DNA of 40,856 bases from Triparma columacea. Lineage: Eukaryota > Sar > Bolidophyceae > Parmales > Triparmaceae. Position numbers and translations under genes: made by a program. Position 1 is the first letter of the stretch. Each line of letters starts with the position of its first letter. The stretch is taken from NCBI GenBank assembly GCA_030267965.1, contig BRYA01000076.1:1-40856 (forward strand), given 5' to 3'. The notes beneath the pieces were generated by a model, which searched no databases, was not told where the DNA came from, and worked only from the letters and a program-made list of their open reading frames with translations. Of this stretch, positions 29,495-40,652 are shown in pieces.

Positions 29495-30820
29495 ATGGAA
29501 TATTACTCTGCGAAATGTCTCCTCTTAGTCCTAGTCTTCCTTCTTTCTTCAAATCCCTCCCAGTCTACCGAGGTCCAGTGCCAAGCAGACTGTCAGGTTC
29601 CTCCCACCCTCCGCATCATAGGTCCTACCCGCCCCTCTGACTCAGAAGACATGCTGGGCAACGAGTTGCTGTTCACGAAGCCCCACCCATATTCCCAGGC
29701 CCCCATGCAGGCTTCTGTTGTTCGTTTCAATTCCACAGTGAGGCTGACGATGCCTCACTACGACAGCTCGGTGCATGCACTGACGTCGTTTCACACCAAC
29801 TACGTCCTCCGAAGTCTCAAGAAGATTGCGATAGAGTTCGTGTCGAACAGTTTGAAGGTCACGGGGAGCACTACCCCTGCTGACTTGGGTGGGGGAAACG
29901 GCTGGTACACGGACATTGATTACATGTCCGAGTACGTGGTCGACTTCACGGGTAGTTACAACTTCTCAACTACTGACGAATTCCTGACTGTCGTCCACAC
30001 CGCCTTTGAGACTGCGGCTGCAACCGTTGTATCCCCAGCCCAAAACAACCTCACGAGCACTCTCTTGAAACAGGCCACCATGAGCGGCAACGAGCTGGTC
30101 CGGACAAGCCTGAAGAACGCGACTGTGACGCTCCCTGTTGGCTACTCAAGGCCGACTGTGGCAGCTGGTTCCCTGGTCGAGTTCATGAAGTTGCAGACCC
30201 CCAACCCCAATCCCTACAGTGGCTTCTGCGGTGCCGGCTGCACGTACTTCTTCAACATTGACGTGACATCGACCGAGCCTGCGAAGCTGAGCACCTGCAT
30301 AGAAATTTGCGACGAAACGTACAAGAGCAAGGAGCACATCACCGTGGGGTACTCTGACGTGGCCGACGTGGCCAGGCTGGAGTGCAGGGACGGGTGCGTC
30401 ATCGCACTAGCCCGGTGCCAACCAGGTTACAAGTGCACGCAGACCCAGATGTATGTCGAGGGGGGGGTGGAAAAATACACGGAGGGACTCATGAACATCT
30501 GCCCCCCAGGAACTTACCGGGACGTCAGCTACGAGCAGGTGGAGGAGTGCTACGACTGTCCGAAGGGGAGGTATAGGGAAGACGAAAAGGGGAGGTACAT
30601 GGAGAGCTGCAGCCAGTGCCCGGTGGGAAAGTACGTCAACGACACGGGAAGCGAGAGCATCCTCAACTGCCTCAGATGCCCAGCGGGGAAGTACGGGAAG
30701 GTCCCGGGACTGGCACTGTGCGAGTGTATCACCCCGGCATCTTGCGCCGACCCCCAGGAGTTCGAGAGCCCGGCAGACGCAGAAAAGAGGGCATCCTTCC
30801 CTTTCATCGGAAGATGGTGA
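29495..30820 (+). CDS. Secreted cysteine-rich protein with GCC2/GCC3 (ephrin-receptor-like) repeats
   Basis: Frame of 441 residues. Residues 1-~24 (MEYYSAKCLLLVLVFLLSS) are a signal peptide. Residues ~30-290 form an extracellular-type region with several N-glycosylation sequons (NSTV, NFST, NLTS, NATV). The C-terminal ~130 residues contain Cys-rich repeats of the GCC2/GCC3 or Eph-receptor type: CPPGTYRD, CYDCPKGRYRE, CSQCPVGKYVNDTGS, CLRCPAGKYGKVPG. Such repeats usually sit in large surface proteins with a downstream transmembrane helix. Here none is seen before the stop (SFPFIGRW), so the product is either secreted or continues in an unrecognised downstream exon. No specific ligand can be named. 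Confidence 0.85.
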   Translation: MEYYSAKCLLLVLVFLLSSNPSQSTEVQCQADCQVPPTLRIIGPTRPSDSEDMLGNELLFTKPHPYSQAPMQASVVRFNSTVRLTMPHYDSSVHALTSFHTNYVLRSLKKIAIEFVSNSLKVTGSTTPADLGGGNGWYTDIDYMSEYVVDFTGSYNFSTTDEFLTVVHTAFETAAATVVSPAQNNLTSTLLKQATMSGNELVRTSLKNATVTLPVGYSRPTVAAGSLVEFMKLQTPNPNPYSGFCGAGCTYFFNIDVTSTEPAKLSTCIEICDETYKSKEHITVGYSDVADVARLECRDGCVIALARCQPGYKCTQTQMYVEGGVEKYTEGLMNICPPGTYRDVSYEQVEECYDCPKGRYREDEKGRYMESCSQCPVGKYVNDTGSESILNCLRCPAGKYGKVPGLALCECITPASCADPQEFESPADAEKRASFPFIGRW

Positions 30821-31170
30821 GGAAGATGGTAGGAAGATGCTTCGAAGAGAGGAAGGACGGGGGAGATCATACCGGGTCTCTGCGCCGTTACCTGTTTGTA
30901 ATAGTTCACGCAACATTTGCTGCGAAAATCGGTCTTTGTTAGGGCGAATGGAAACCTGAGAAAAAAGGTTTGTGGGAGGGCTTCTGTGAGGTTGGAGGCA
31001 TTTTTGTTCTTAAGGGTTTGTGTGCTGCCCCCCAATACTACATCCACTGCGTTTTAAAACGCATCATTCGGTCAGATACTCCGAATTCATTACCGCAACC
31101 CACTTTTACAAGCGGCTCAGTACCCCCCCATCTTTTGACAAAGCCTTCCCCCGTTTCTGGGTAGAGTTTG
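30821..31170. other. Intergenic spacer before the BRCT gene
   Basis: About 350 bp with no gene motif. It contains the 3' flank of the cysteine-rich gene and the promoter of the gene starting at 31171; no canonical AATAAA or TATA box is clear. Confidence 0.45.
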
Positions 31171-34100
31171 ATGTCCTCGTTTGTCTATGAAATGAGCGGG
31201 GACGTCGATATGAAGGAGACAGAAGAAGCTCCTTTACCAACTTGGTCGATAGCACCGACTATAAACACTGAAATTGCCCTTAATAGCTCAAAAAGTGGAC
31301 CTCCCCTGTCTCCCTCGAAGAATGTCAAAGAAAATGGAAGGGAGACTGCATCATTGGAGATTGCATCGTTGGAGAATCCGCAGAACCAAAAGGAGAATAC
31401 TTTCGTCGAGAATTATGAAGAATCACCAACACAAGTTGCTGCTTGTGATTTGACGCAGGACCTTGCAGAGAGGGAGGAGGAGGGACAGGAGAAGGAGGAG
31501 GAGAGAAATAAGGAGGAGAAAGAAAAGAAGGACAAGGACGACGGCGAGGATGACGATGGGGGCGAGGGGGACGATGAGGTGAGTTGCATTTCCCGCACTT
31601 TTTCTCCCCCCACTTTACTCCCCCCCAACGTTACCTCCCCCCCGCACTTGCACCTTCCACCCCTCTATCCAACTAACCCCCCCCCCCTCCCCCCCCCTCC
31701 CTCCACCTCCAGGTCGCCCCGCTGTCCCAGATCTTGGAAAACTCCAATGAAAACAAACCCTCATCATCTGTTGAGCATGACAAGTCTACGCCGCAGCTCA
31801 ATACCGACAACAACTCGGTCGGTGATGCCAACCCAGATGCCAGGAGCAGCTACTCACTTTCATCCTCGAGTAATTACGATGGCGCGACACAACAGTTCAA
31901 GGGGACCCCGGCTTCTCCTGGGAATCCCGCTATGGCTTTTCTCGGCTCCCCCGCCCAACCCGGGGGCAAGATGTCCCAGCTTTCCCAGGTGCTGCTGACA
32001 AACACCTTAGAAAACCCCACCAACTCGTCGATAGAATTGGTCCCACCCCCCTCCAACGATGCTGCCCCCCGTCTCCCCACCTCCAACCCGACGACGAAGT
32101 CTATCATCAACCCTCCGCAGCCTTCCAAGCGCCCAAAATCTCCTCCAAGCTCGGAGCTTGCTAAACCCAACCCTGATGACGACAACAAGGCCGAAGATCC
32201 ATTCAGCCAAACCCAGGAGCTCGACGACGAGGATATCACCCGCCCCCAGTCGGCCTTGAACTTCCGCAGCATTCTGGAGAGCGCTGGAGTCGACTCGACC
32301 ACCACAGCCTCCGCCGCCAGTACTGAAAGGAAGGAGGACCTCGTGGACTCAAACCAATCATCGAAGAATGTCACATTTGCATCACCTGCTTCGATGCTCG
32401 CTCCTGCCTCCGCCCCAGTCCAAGCCTCCGCCTCAAACTCAACGTGGATTTCAAAGCGCCGTTCTTCTCCTATGCTCATGATGGAAATCGAGAAATCACC
32501 CTCTAAGTCCAACGCCGCCAAGCCACCCACTCTCAAAACCACAAAGTCTCTCCCAAAAGTGAAGTCCAAATCGAAACCTAAAACGATCAAAAGTAAAAAG
32601 ACCAAAACCCAACATAACCACTCCGACTCCGATGCGTCCTACATCGAATCCACCTCTGCCTCCGAGGATTCCCTCGACGAGTTCTCCGCCCCCTCATCTA
32701 CCTCCTCCCGCAAGGCTCAGCAGCAGCAGCCAAGGTACGTCCCCCCGAAGGTGGCAAGCTCAAGGAGCACCGCTTTCCTAGATTCGGACTCTGACGACTT
32801 TGAGCCAAAAACAACGTCAAAGAAGGTAAGAAAGGACGGCGACGAGGAGCAAAGCGAGACAAAAGAAGGGGGCACAAATGGCCTTCCACCCCTCTTCGAT
32901 TCGCCTCGCTCATCGCACAATCCTCGCTCATTGCAGGCTAAGCCTCTCCACAAGCCCAAAGTGGCCAAGAAACCTAAAACGTACGAAGACGACGAGGAAT
33001 ATGGAGACTTGGAGGAGGAAGAAGGGGAAGAGGAAAGTGAACTCCAGCAACGCGCAGGGAAGGAGGATGTCAAGGGCGGCATGTCCTTCAATTCAGACTC
33101 GGACTCGGACTCAGACCTCAGCGACGTGCAAATGACTCAGGGGGAAAGGGAGCTCTCGTCTCTCAAGGCGAGCCTTGCCGCAAAGATCAAGGAAAAGGCT
33201 ATTGCCACTGCGAAAGAAAAGAAAAAGCTTGTGAAACTCAAGAGGGACATAAAGAGAGACGAAGAGCACCAGAAGGAGGTCAAGGCCCTTAAGAAGCAGC
33301 TGCGCAAGAGCGAGCGCAAACTGAGGGAGAGCACCGATGTCATCAGGGAGCAGGGCAAGTTGATTAAATACTTGGAGGAGGAGAAGGAGCTCCTCAACGC
33401 TCAGGTAAAGAGCTTGGAGAAGAAGGTCAAAGCTCGAAGCTCAAAGAACACGAAGGATATCAGCTCCTCTGACAGCGATTCTTCCGAAGAGGAGAACAAA
33501 CGAACGACTTCGTACTCGTCGTCGGACGACGATGGCATCGCTCTCGCCCACCTAGTCACCAAGAACCGCGGGAGCACCAAGGCCAAAAGCGCATCAACCC
33601 CGAGCCCTAAAGCTTTAATGTCGCCTACGACCAAGAAGAAGAAGAAGGTTTCCAAGACTACTGCTTCCCCTGGTCGATCCATGGCCAGGAAGAAGCAGAA
33701 GATCTCCAAGACCGAGTGGAATGGTGGGGGGGTCACCTTCCAGGACATCTGGCCCGTCCTTATTGAGCACGGCTGGAGGCACTTGACAGGGCCAGAACCT
33801 TACAACAAGGTCTACGTGCCGCCTGGAGGGAGTGTCCGAAAGGGCACGGTGGAGGGAGAGGACTTCTTCAATGAGGAGGACGCGGTGTGGAGCCACGCGC
33901 AGCAAATGGGACTCCTGGACTCGGCGCCAATCGGCCTGACGCCCGCCGACGACAGCGGCAACAACAACAAGAAGAAAAAGAAGACGAAGAAAGAAGAGGA
34001 GAAAGAGAAAGAGAAGAGGAAGGGGGGCGGCCGGAAGAGGAGGAAGGGATGGGAGGAGCAGCTCCAAGAGATGGAAGAAGTCCCCGACTCCTCAAGCTCC

Positions 34101-36146
34101 TCCGAAGAAAACGAGGATGAGGAAGACGACTCGACTTCGTTCACATTCTTCCCGAAATACGTCCTCAAGCTTTGCAAGAAACAAATCCTCAACTACGCCA
34201 GGGGAAACGAAAAAACATCCTTTGGTAAATTGTGGGCCTCCATTTGGTACGAACTCCAGAATCAACACGAAGATAAGCAACTGTGCTGGAAGTACATTAA
34301 GGGGAAAGGGGGGCTGGGGGAAGATTGGTGGTTCAGCGGCCCACGGTCCAAGGGATTAGATCCCCAGAACGGGGCGGTTGAGGGCGTCGATTACTTCACG
34401 AGCAATGGTGCAGTCGTCGTGAAAGTCATCCAGGAAATTCTCAACTTTCCCGCCGTTCTTGGGCGGAGCGAGACCAAGCTCCGCGACGCCCTCTTCTACA
34501 TTTCCCACGAACGGGGAATACCGGTGAACGACGAGGACTTCGCCACGGAGCTGCAGAGCATTGAGGGAGGAGAGAGGCCAAGGACGACTAGGAGGAACAG
34601 GAAGCCTAGCAGCAAGTGCACGGAGAGCCTACTCAACGCCGTTGAGACGAGCAAGGCCGGGGGCGGGGCGGGGGGGGGGAAGCTGAAAAAGAGGAAAAGG
34701 GATACGGGGAAGGGAAAAGAGGGAGATAGAGGGAGGGAGAGGGAAAGTCTTTCTCAGGGAGGGAAGTTCTGCGTGGAGGCGTTAGTGGGTATGATGAGTG
34801 GGGGGGGTAAGGAGAAGGAAGACATGGAGGAGCATAAGGAGGAGCATAAGGAGGAGCATAAGGAGGAGAAAAAGACGGCGCCCCCGCAGGATCCCCTCCC
34901 TATGAAGACCTCCCCACCCAAACCAGCACCCCAACCACCAGCCCAACCCTCGGTCGTAATCAGCCAGTCGCAGCTCGCCTGGGTCAGGGCCACAGCCGTT
35001 GGCACACCTTCAACAGGCGCCGACGAGGCTCCTACGACAAGCTCAAGATCACTGGTTTACCAGGTGTTCAAGAAGGAGTTTGAGAGGAGCGCATTCGACG
35101 CGTGCTCGTTCGTACTTTCCTCGTCCGTGCCTGAGGCTGTTAGGAAGGACGTGGTTGAGGGTGGGGGAACGATCGTAAACAACCTTGGCGAGGTTAAGGC
35201 GGGGAAACACAAGGGGAAGAACTTGATATACTTGGGACGACCTGATCCTAAAGAGGCGAGGTCGGCGGGGATGTGGTACTGCCTCTGGAGCGGCGGGATC
35301 GCGGTGCACTACAACTGGGTGGGGAGGATGAGGAGGAAGCAGGAAGTCTACTTGAACTCCTTCTTCGAAAGGGTTGAACGGGGGGAGAAAAACGCTGTCA
35401 CGGACATTGAGGCGGGAGTGGCGGGGGAGGAGGCCGCGGAGAAGCTGTACGGGGAGTTCGTAGGGGAGAGACCGGACGTCAACGACGGGGAGGTCTGGAG
35501 GGACTGCAAGCTGCCTGGGGCAAAGGTCGAAGGGAAGGGACTTGGGGGGGAAAAGGTTGCAGTATTCATGGACGGGGATAAGGAGACCTCGGAATGGGAG
35601 GCGGTCGCATCTGCAGCTGGGGGTATCGTCGTCTCTAACTTTGAGGAGTGCGGCGTCGTGATTAGCGACGCCTTGATGCACCCACCTTACAAAACAATCG
35701 GAGACGGAAGAGTCAGAAAGGCCGAGGCTCAAGGGAAGAGGGTCCTGGACGTGGGGAGCCTCAGGGGGGGAGATATTATCGAAATGAAAGGGTGTAGGAA
35801 AGCCAAGACAGACGAGGGGGACGTCGTAGAGAAGGGCGACTTCGTCAAGGTCAAGGTAGAGAAGGGAGTTGGAAATGGGAAGGTCGCCTTTGGAAGGGTG
35901 GAGAGCGTGGGGGAGGTTGGGGAAGGACTTACGTTGAGAGTTTGGGAAAAGGACGGGGGAACGTGGGCGAAGGGAAGCGTCAAACTTACGGTTGACGGAG
36001 GAGGGGCGAATGGAGCCGTAAGAGGCCTCGAGAGAGTCTTGGTAGAGTTTGTGGGAGGGGGATTTGAGAGGAGGAGGTTTGGGGGGGGTGGAGGGAACTG
36101 GGGTGTTGATTGGGGCTCAGTAGAGTACTTGACGACGGACGATTAA
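31171..36146 (+). CDS. Large nuclear protein with coiled coil, paired Trp-rich repeats and C-terminal tandem BRCT-like domains
   Basis: Two exons, 31171-31578 and 31713-36146. The 134-bp intron has donor GTGAGT, a C-rich tract before CTCCAG, and phase 0. The product is 1613 residues. Residues ~1-600 are disordered, Ser/Lys/acid-rich, with many SQ/TQ and SP sites. Residues ~616-710 form a coiled coil (LKKQLRKSERKLRE, YLEEEKELLNAQVKSLEKK). Two related repeats follow at ~808-870 (FQDIWPVLIEHGWRHLTG, VEGEDFFNEEDAV) and ~970-1040 (FGKLWASIWYELQ, CWKYIKGKG, VEGVDYFTSNGAVV). Residues ~1247-1460 resemble a tandem BRCT unit: ACSFVLSSSVPEAVRKDVVE, GGTIVNNL, WSGGIAVHYNWVGRM, then EKVAVFMDGDKETSEW and AGGIVVSNFEECGVVISDAL. 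The order coiled/disordered then C-terminal BRCT pair suggests a chromatin or DNA-damage adaptor of the 53BP1/Crb2 type, but that is inference. Confidence 0.88.
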
Positions 36147-36218
36147 AAGAAGGCGCGCCTGTTCAGTTTAAAGAACAAAAAAATACCCTCCAAGAGACTT
36201 AACCTATCGAAGCCAAGC

Positions 36219-38425
36219 TTAACCTATCGAAGCAGCCATAGACTCCTTAAACCTCCTGAACTCCTCGATCGTCCCCCCCCCCCCACCCCTGAATTCCAGT
36301 CCTCCCTTTCCCCCCTTCACGTCGACATCCCACGGTTGTCTCTGTTGGTATTTACTTGCCGTCCCCCCCCCCGTCCCCTGCTGTTGTTGCAAAGAAGCCC
36401 TCTGTGTGTTGTTACCTCCTCCCTCGTAAGGGGTCTCGCCGCTGGTGTTACCACCTCCGCTGCTGGTGCCCCCGCTGCTGCTTTGCATCCTGAAGGGGTT
36501 CTCACCCAGGCTGTCGCGGCACTCATCCGAGTCGTTCTTGTTGAGGAGGACCCCTTCGTCTCTCTGAAGATGTGGCGAGTGGTGGTAGGAGAATATTAGC
36601 GAGAGATGGGTAGATTTTAAGTTGTGTGTTAGTAGTTGATCTCGGGTCCACGTAAAATCGCCCCCCCCCCCCCACTCCGTAGCGTGCTTGCGCCCCCCTA
36701 GAACCCCCCTCTCACCTCCATTTCCTCTCCCCTCCCTCCCCATCCAAGTCCTCCCCTAAGTCCCGAGCTTCTTCCCATGGAGTTCGGGTGTAGCGGCGGG
36801 GTCCCGTACGGCGTGAATAGCCCTGCCTGTCCCCCCCCCCCAATTCCCTTCGGCGGTGTGTTCCCAATGTACGTCCCCTGTCCCTGTTGGCTTCCTCCTC
36901 CGTTGTGTCCGTGTTGTTGCCCCTGCTGCTGGCCGTAGCCTCCCCGCCCGTACATGGCAGCCCCCCTGTCAACGCTCCTGCTCGTGTTCCTGCTAAGTAC
37001 CGGCGCCGTAAGAGGCGGGGTAACGCTCATGTTCCCTCCCTCCCTCCCGTTTCCCCCGTGCCCTCCGTAGCCCTGAGCCCCTAGGGCCGAGGAGGGGGAG
37101 GGGGGGGTAGCCGATGCCATGGCGGCACCGAGCCCGGAGACGAGGGGGGGGGTACCGGGGGCGTTTAGGTCGTCCATTAGGGCCTTGGCAAGACCTGACA
37201 TTTCACGGAGGCCGTCGTGCATGTCACCTGGACCTCCAACAGTGTGCCTCCGAGCCCTGCTAAAGCTCCCACTGCTACCTTGCTGCTGCTGCTGAGATGA
37301 AGAAGGTTGAGGTGTTGTTGTTTCATGTCCCTTTGCCTGGTTAACGTAGTCCTCAAGTACCTTGTATTCCTCCACCTGTCCCTCCCCCCTCATTAATTCG
37401 TTCCTCGGATCAACCATGCCGGAGTTACTCTCCATTCTCCCCCTCCCCTCCCTATCCTTGTCCTCCCTATCCCCTTTTCTTCCCCCCCCCTCCCACCATT
37501 CCACCTTGACCATCCCCCATTCGTTCCCTCCCCTCCCCACCTCCTTCCACCCCTCCTCCTCCCCCCCCTCCCCCCTGCCATCTTCCCCCCCCGTAGTCCC
37601 CCCCTCGCTTACGACCGTCCACTCCATTCTCCTTCTCCCACTCCCTCTATCCCCACCTCCCCCCCCACCCCACCTCCTCCCTCCCCCACCACCTTCCCCT
37701 CTATCCTCAGCGTTCTGTCTCCTAACCCCCTCCCCATACCTATAGCACTCCGTCCCCCTTAACCAGGAGTGGAAGACCCTACTAACTAACCCTAGCCTAC
37801 GGTTCCCTTCCTTCCCTTGATTGTTTGTCCTGTCTGATGAGAGTTTTTTAACATCCCGTGAGTTACTTCTAACCCTACCCCCCGTCTGCGTGTCATGTTC
37901 TTTATTTGGGTAAACCTTAATCCTAACACCCCCTAAAGGTACTCTACTACTTATCCCCTCCACATCCTCAACACCTAATCCTCCCCTATCAACCTGGTCG
38001 TCCTTGACTGTCCTTTTGTATGCTTTTACGATGATGGTACCACCTGATTTGTTAAGTAGGTTCTGTTTAACGTAGTTGTCCAACTCGCTCGACAGACTCG
38101 TGCCTCCTATCTGGTACACCTGTGTAGGGACGGAGGAGGGGGAAGAGCGGGTCGTGTAGGAGGGGAGGTATGTGGGGTGACGGGTTGACAGGAGGAGAGG
38201 GGTGGGAGGATCTAATGTTGCGTCTAGGGAGGTTGGAGGGGAGGTTAAAGGGGTGGAGGTGGAACTATTGGGGGTTTGAGGCGGGGTGGAGGAGGGAGGG
38301 TTTACGGAGCTGGGGTGGAGGAGGGGGGGGGGTGTCGAGTGCGATTGAAGATGGGTGTTAGGTGATTCTTCGACAGGATGGTACAGTGTGAAGACAGCTT
38401 GTTGTTGTCATGTATTTGTTCCTCA
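36219..38425 (-). CDS. Low-complexity Gly/Gln/Ser-rich protein, 5' end unresolved
   Basis: The last exon 36563-36219 joins to 36716 and upstream across a 152-bp intron (36564-36715; donor GTGAGA followed by G-runs; acceptor CATCTTCAG; phase 0; EEME+RDEGVLLN). The upstream frame is open from 36716 to about 38425 without an ATG near its 5' end; GTG at 38119 follows an acceptor-like ACACAG. The true start is therefore probably in a further upstream exon. The reading frame contains a short ordered piece (SLSSELDNYVKQNLLNKSGG, TIIVKAYKR), then a very Gly/Arg/Glu-rich part (possibly hiding an intron), then Gln/Gly/Pro-rich sequence (YGQQQGQQHGHNGGGSQQGQ) and a conserved-looking end (TIEEFRRFKESMAASIG). 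No domain is recognised. Prion-like composition suggests an RNA-granule or nuclear protein, as inference only. Confidence 0.6.
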
Positions 38426-39025
38426 GTATGGTCGTTTGGCAGCCGGTTTGATAACTGGCGTTAATTCATTGCGCGTGTCTCCGAAATGCACGTCGCATAT
38501 CATACAATAACGTTCTTGTGGTATATTTACATCAGCGGAACAAACAACATTCAACATCTCAAACAAGTTCGTGATCCTCTCCTTCTTTCCTTCCTTACCT
38601 GCATCGTCAAATGTGTGTGTGCGGGGGCGGGAGGAGAGAGGGGGGGAGGGGGGAATGTCGAGTGCGATTGAAGATGTGTGTTAGGTGACTCTTTGACAGG
38701 AAGGTATAGTGTTAACCTACTAAAGCTTGTTGTTGATATGTGTTTGTTCCTCAGTATGGTCGTTTGGCAGCCATTTTGGAGTTACTGGCGTTATATCATT
38801 GCGCGTGTCTCCGAAATGCACGTCGCATATCATATGAAATTGCCAACTTGGTATATTTACATCAGCGGAACAAACAACATTCAACATCTCAAAGACCTTG
38901 CAACCTCTTCTTCTTTCCTTCCTTCCTTACTTACCTGCACCGTCAAATGTTTGTGTGGGGGGGGAGAGGAGGGGGGGGTGCGTGTTAGGTGACTATTAGA
39001 CAGGAAGGTCAGTGTGAAGTAATAA
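38334..39025. repeat. 323-bp tandem duplication plus partial third copy
   Basis: Copy 1 starts at 38334 (GTCGAGTGCGATTGAAGATG) and copy 2 at 38657. They share long near-identical blocks: TTTGTTCCTCAGTATGGTCG, GCGCGTGTCTCCGAAATGCA, CGTCGCATATCATA, GGTATATTTACATCAGCGGA and ACAAACAACATTCAACATCT. A partial third copy (GTGTTAGGTGACTATTAGAC) begins near 38980. The unit carries, on the minus strand, a CAGGTAAG donor-like site, so it could duplicate a 5' exon/intron of the minus-strand gene beginning near 38.1-38.4 kb. Confidence 0.85.
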
Positions 39026-39606
39026 CAGTGGGTAAGCTCCCTCATTTCTCTCCTCTCTTTCTCCATTTTCTCTGATTTTCTACCTCTCCTTCACATCATT
39101 CAGCATCTCATAGTTGTTCTCTTTGTGATAGTCGTGATTGTGTGTATATAGTGTATGTATGTTCAAGGGAATGGAGAGTAAATGAAGCAGAAGTTGTGTC
39201 TCGAGATTGGGGTAGAAGAGGTCTTATTTAGAGGTCTCTAAAGCAATAAGAGCGTATTCTAAAGTGTTTACAGCTAACTTACAATGTTGATGATAATATA
39301 GAATAGATTAATGGATATATAGAGGCATCAAATAGTCTTAAAGACATCCCGTCTTATTTCACAAGTTCGGAACAAAGATTTTGAGAACCAAATAGAATTA
39401 TTATTTGAGGCACAGCAGAGCAGCGTTAACGCGTTCCGTCACAGCGGATTTGCGGTGCCATCTGTTATGGAGGAGGTCAGAGACAGTTGGAATGTTTTTA
39501 TCGGCAGCGTCAGTGATTAGGGCAGTGATTAGGGCAGTGCAGAGGAGAGGCCAAAAAACACCAAAATCCACTTTCATTTTTGGAGGAAATCCCCAAAACT
39601 TAAAAA
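39026..39606. other. Intergenic region left of the Lys-rich gene
   Basis: AT-rich, no gene motif. The direct repeat GATTAGGGCAGT occurs at ~39513-39537. The promoter of the gene at 39607 should lie in the right part. Confidence 0.45.
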
Positions 39607-40480
39607 ATGGACGAATATGGAAGAAAGAAAAAGAAAAAACGCGCAGACGACGGATTCAAAAGAGGTAACAACCATTAACATACAATATACACTGAGAACA
39701 CGTCAAAATGAGACTCAAAACAACACTCCCGTCGAGGCCTACAGTCCTACAGAGCACAAGACAGAACCTCATTCAACCTCATTCATGCAATTTATACGCT
39801 ACGACTACGCATACAAACACGCATACAAACACTAATCACATACCTGCACAACAATCCCTCCCTCACACCCCCCCCCCTTACCCCTCCCACCTTCTTCAGG
39901 CACTGGGGTTGACTACACCAAGGTATCAAACCGTCACATTGACGACGACCGTTACGAGCGTCCCCAGAACGGCATGATAAACCAGACCACCGGTGCCCCT
40001 GCCCTCTCCTCCGGCCCTGCAGCCGCCTCAGGGGGTGCCGCCAAGAGCGCCACGATGGACAGTGTTATGAGGCTCATGACGGGGCAGCAGGAGAGGGGTA
40101 TAAGGGACAAACTGAACGACTCTAATAGGCCGACGTGGGAGCAGTACAAGAAGGACAACGCTGACAAGCTTGACCTTACAGGGAAGGACGAAAGGGAGAT
40201 GGAGGTTTACAGGAAACAGCTGGATAAGGAGAGGGAGGAGAGGCTGCAGAGGATGAGGGAGGGGAAGGGGGGGAAGAAGAGCAAGAAGGAGAAGAAGGAT
40301 AAGAAGAAGAAAAAGAAAAGCAAGAAGGAGAAGAAGAAAAAAAACAAGAAGAAAAAACGGAAGAGAACATCCGATGATGAAGCAAGCAGCAGCACAGGGA
40401 GCGAGGAAAGCGGGAGCGAAAGTGAAGGGAGCGACAACTACAGACTCAGCAGCTTCTTCAACAACGACAAAGACACCTGA
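39607..40480 (+). CDS. Small Lys-rich, probably nuclear protein
   Basis: Two exons, 39607-39664 and 39900-40480. The 235-bp intron has donor GTAACA, a CCC-rich tract, acceptor CTTCTTCAG and phase 1. The product is 212 residues, starting MDEYGRKKKKKRADDGFKRG and reading into TGVDYTKVSNRHIDDDRYER. The middle contains PTWEQYKKDNADKLDLTGKD and a charged helix (MEVYRKQLDKEREERLQRM). Residues ~130-170 are nearly pure Lys (several nuclear-localisation-like clusters), and the end is Ser/Glu-rich. No enzyme motif is present. The splice join is supported by the matching phase and by the continuous conserved-looking sequence upstream of the internal Met. I do not recognise the family; an RNA-processing or nucleolar accessory role is a guess from composition. 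Confidence 0.8.
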
Positions 40481-40556
40481 GAGAAACACAAACACAAGGG
40501 GGTAGCGGATTGCTTCCTTGTTTAGCAAACGTGCTTACCTTAAAGCCTCCAATGTT

Positions 40557-40562
40557 AATAAA
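40557..40562 (+). promoter_or_regulatory. Probable polyadenylation signal AATAAA
   Basis: AATAAA lies 77 nt downstream of the Lys-rich gene's stop codon, in the expected place for a 3' end signal. Confidence 0.5.
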
Positions 40563-40652
40563 GTTACGAAAATAATCTAAAAAGGCAACAATACAACTAC
40601 CATCTATTAGCCCGCACAACAATGTACTACGACCTGCCCCCCCCCGACCCTT

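Noticed and set aside
37362..37745. Plus-strand Pro/Ser-rich open frame
   Set aside because: It is the complement of the Gly/Arg/Glu-rich low-complexity part of the minus-strand gene, with no independent motif or start context.
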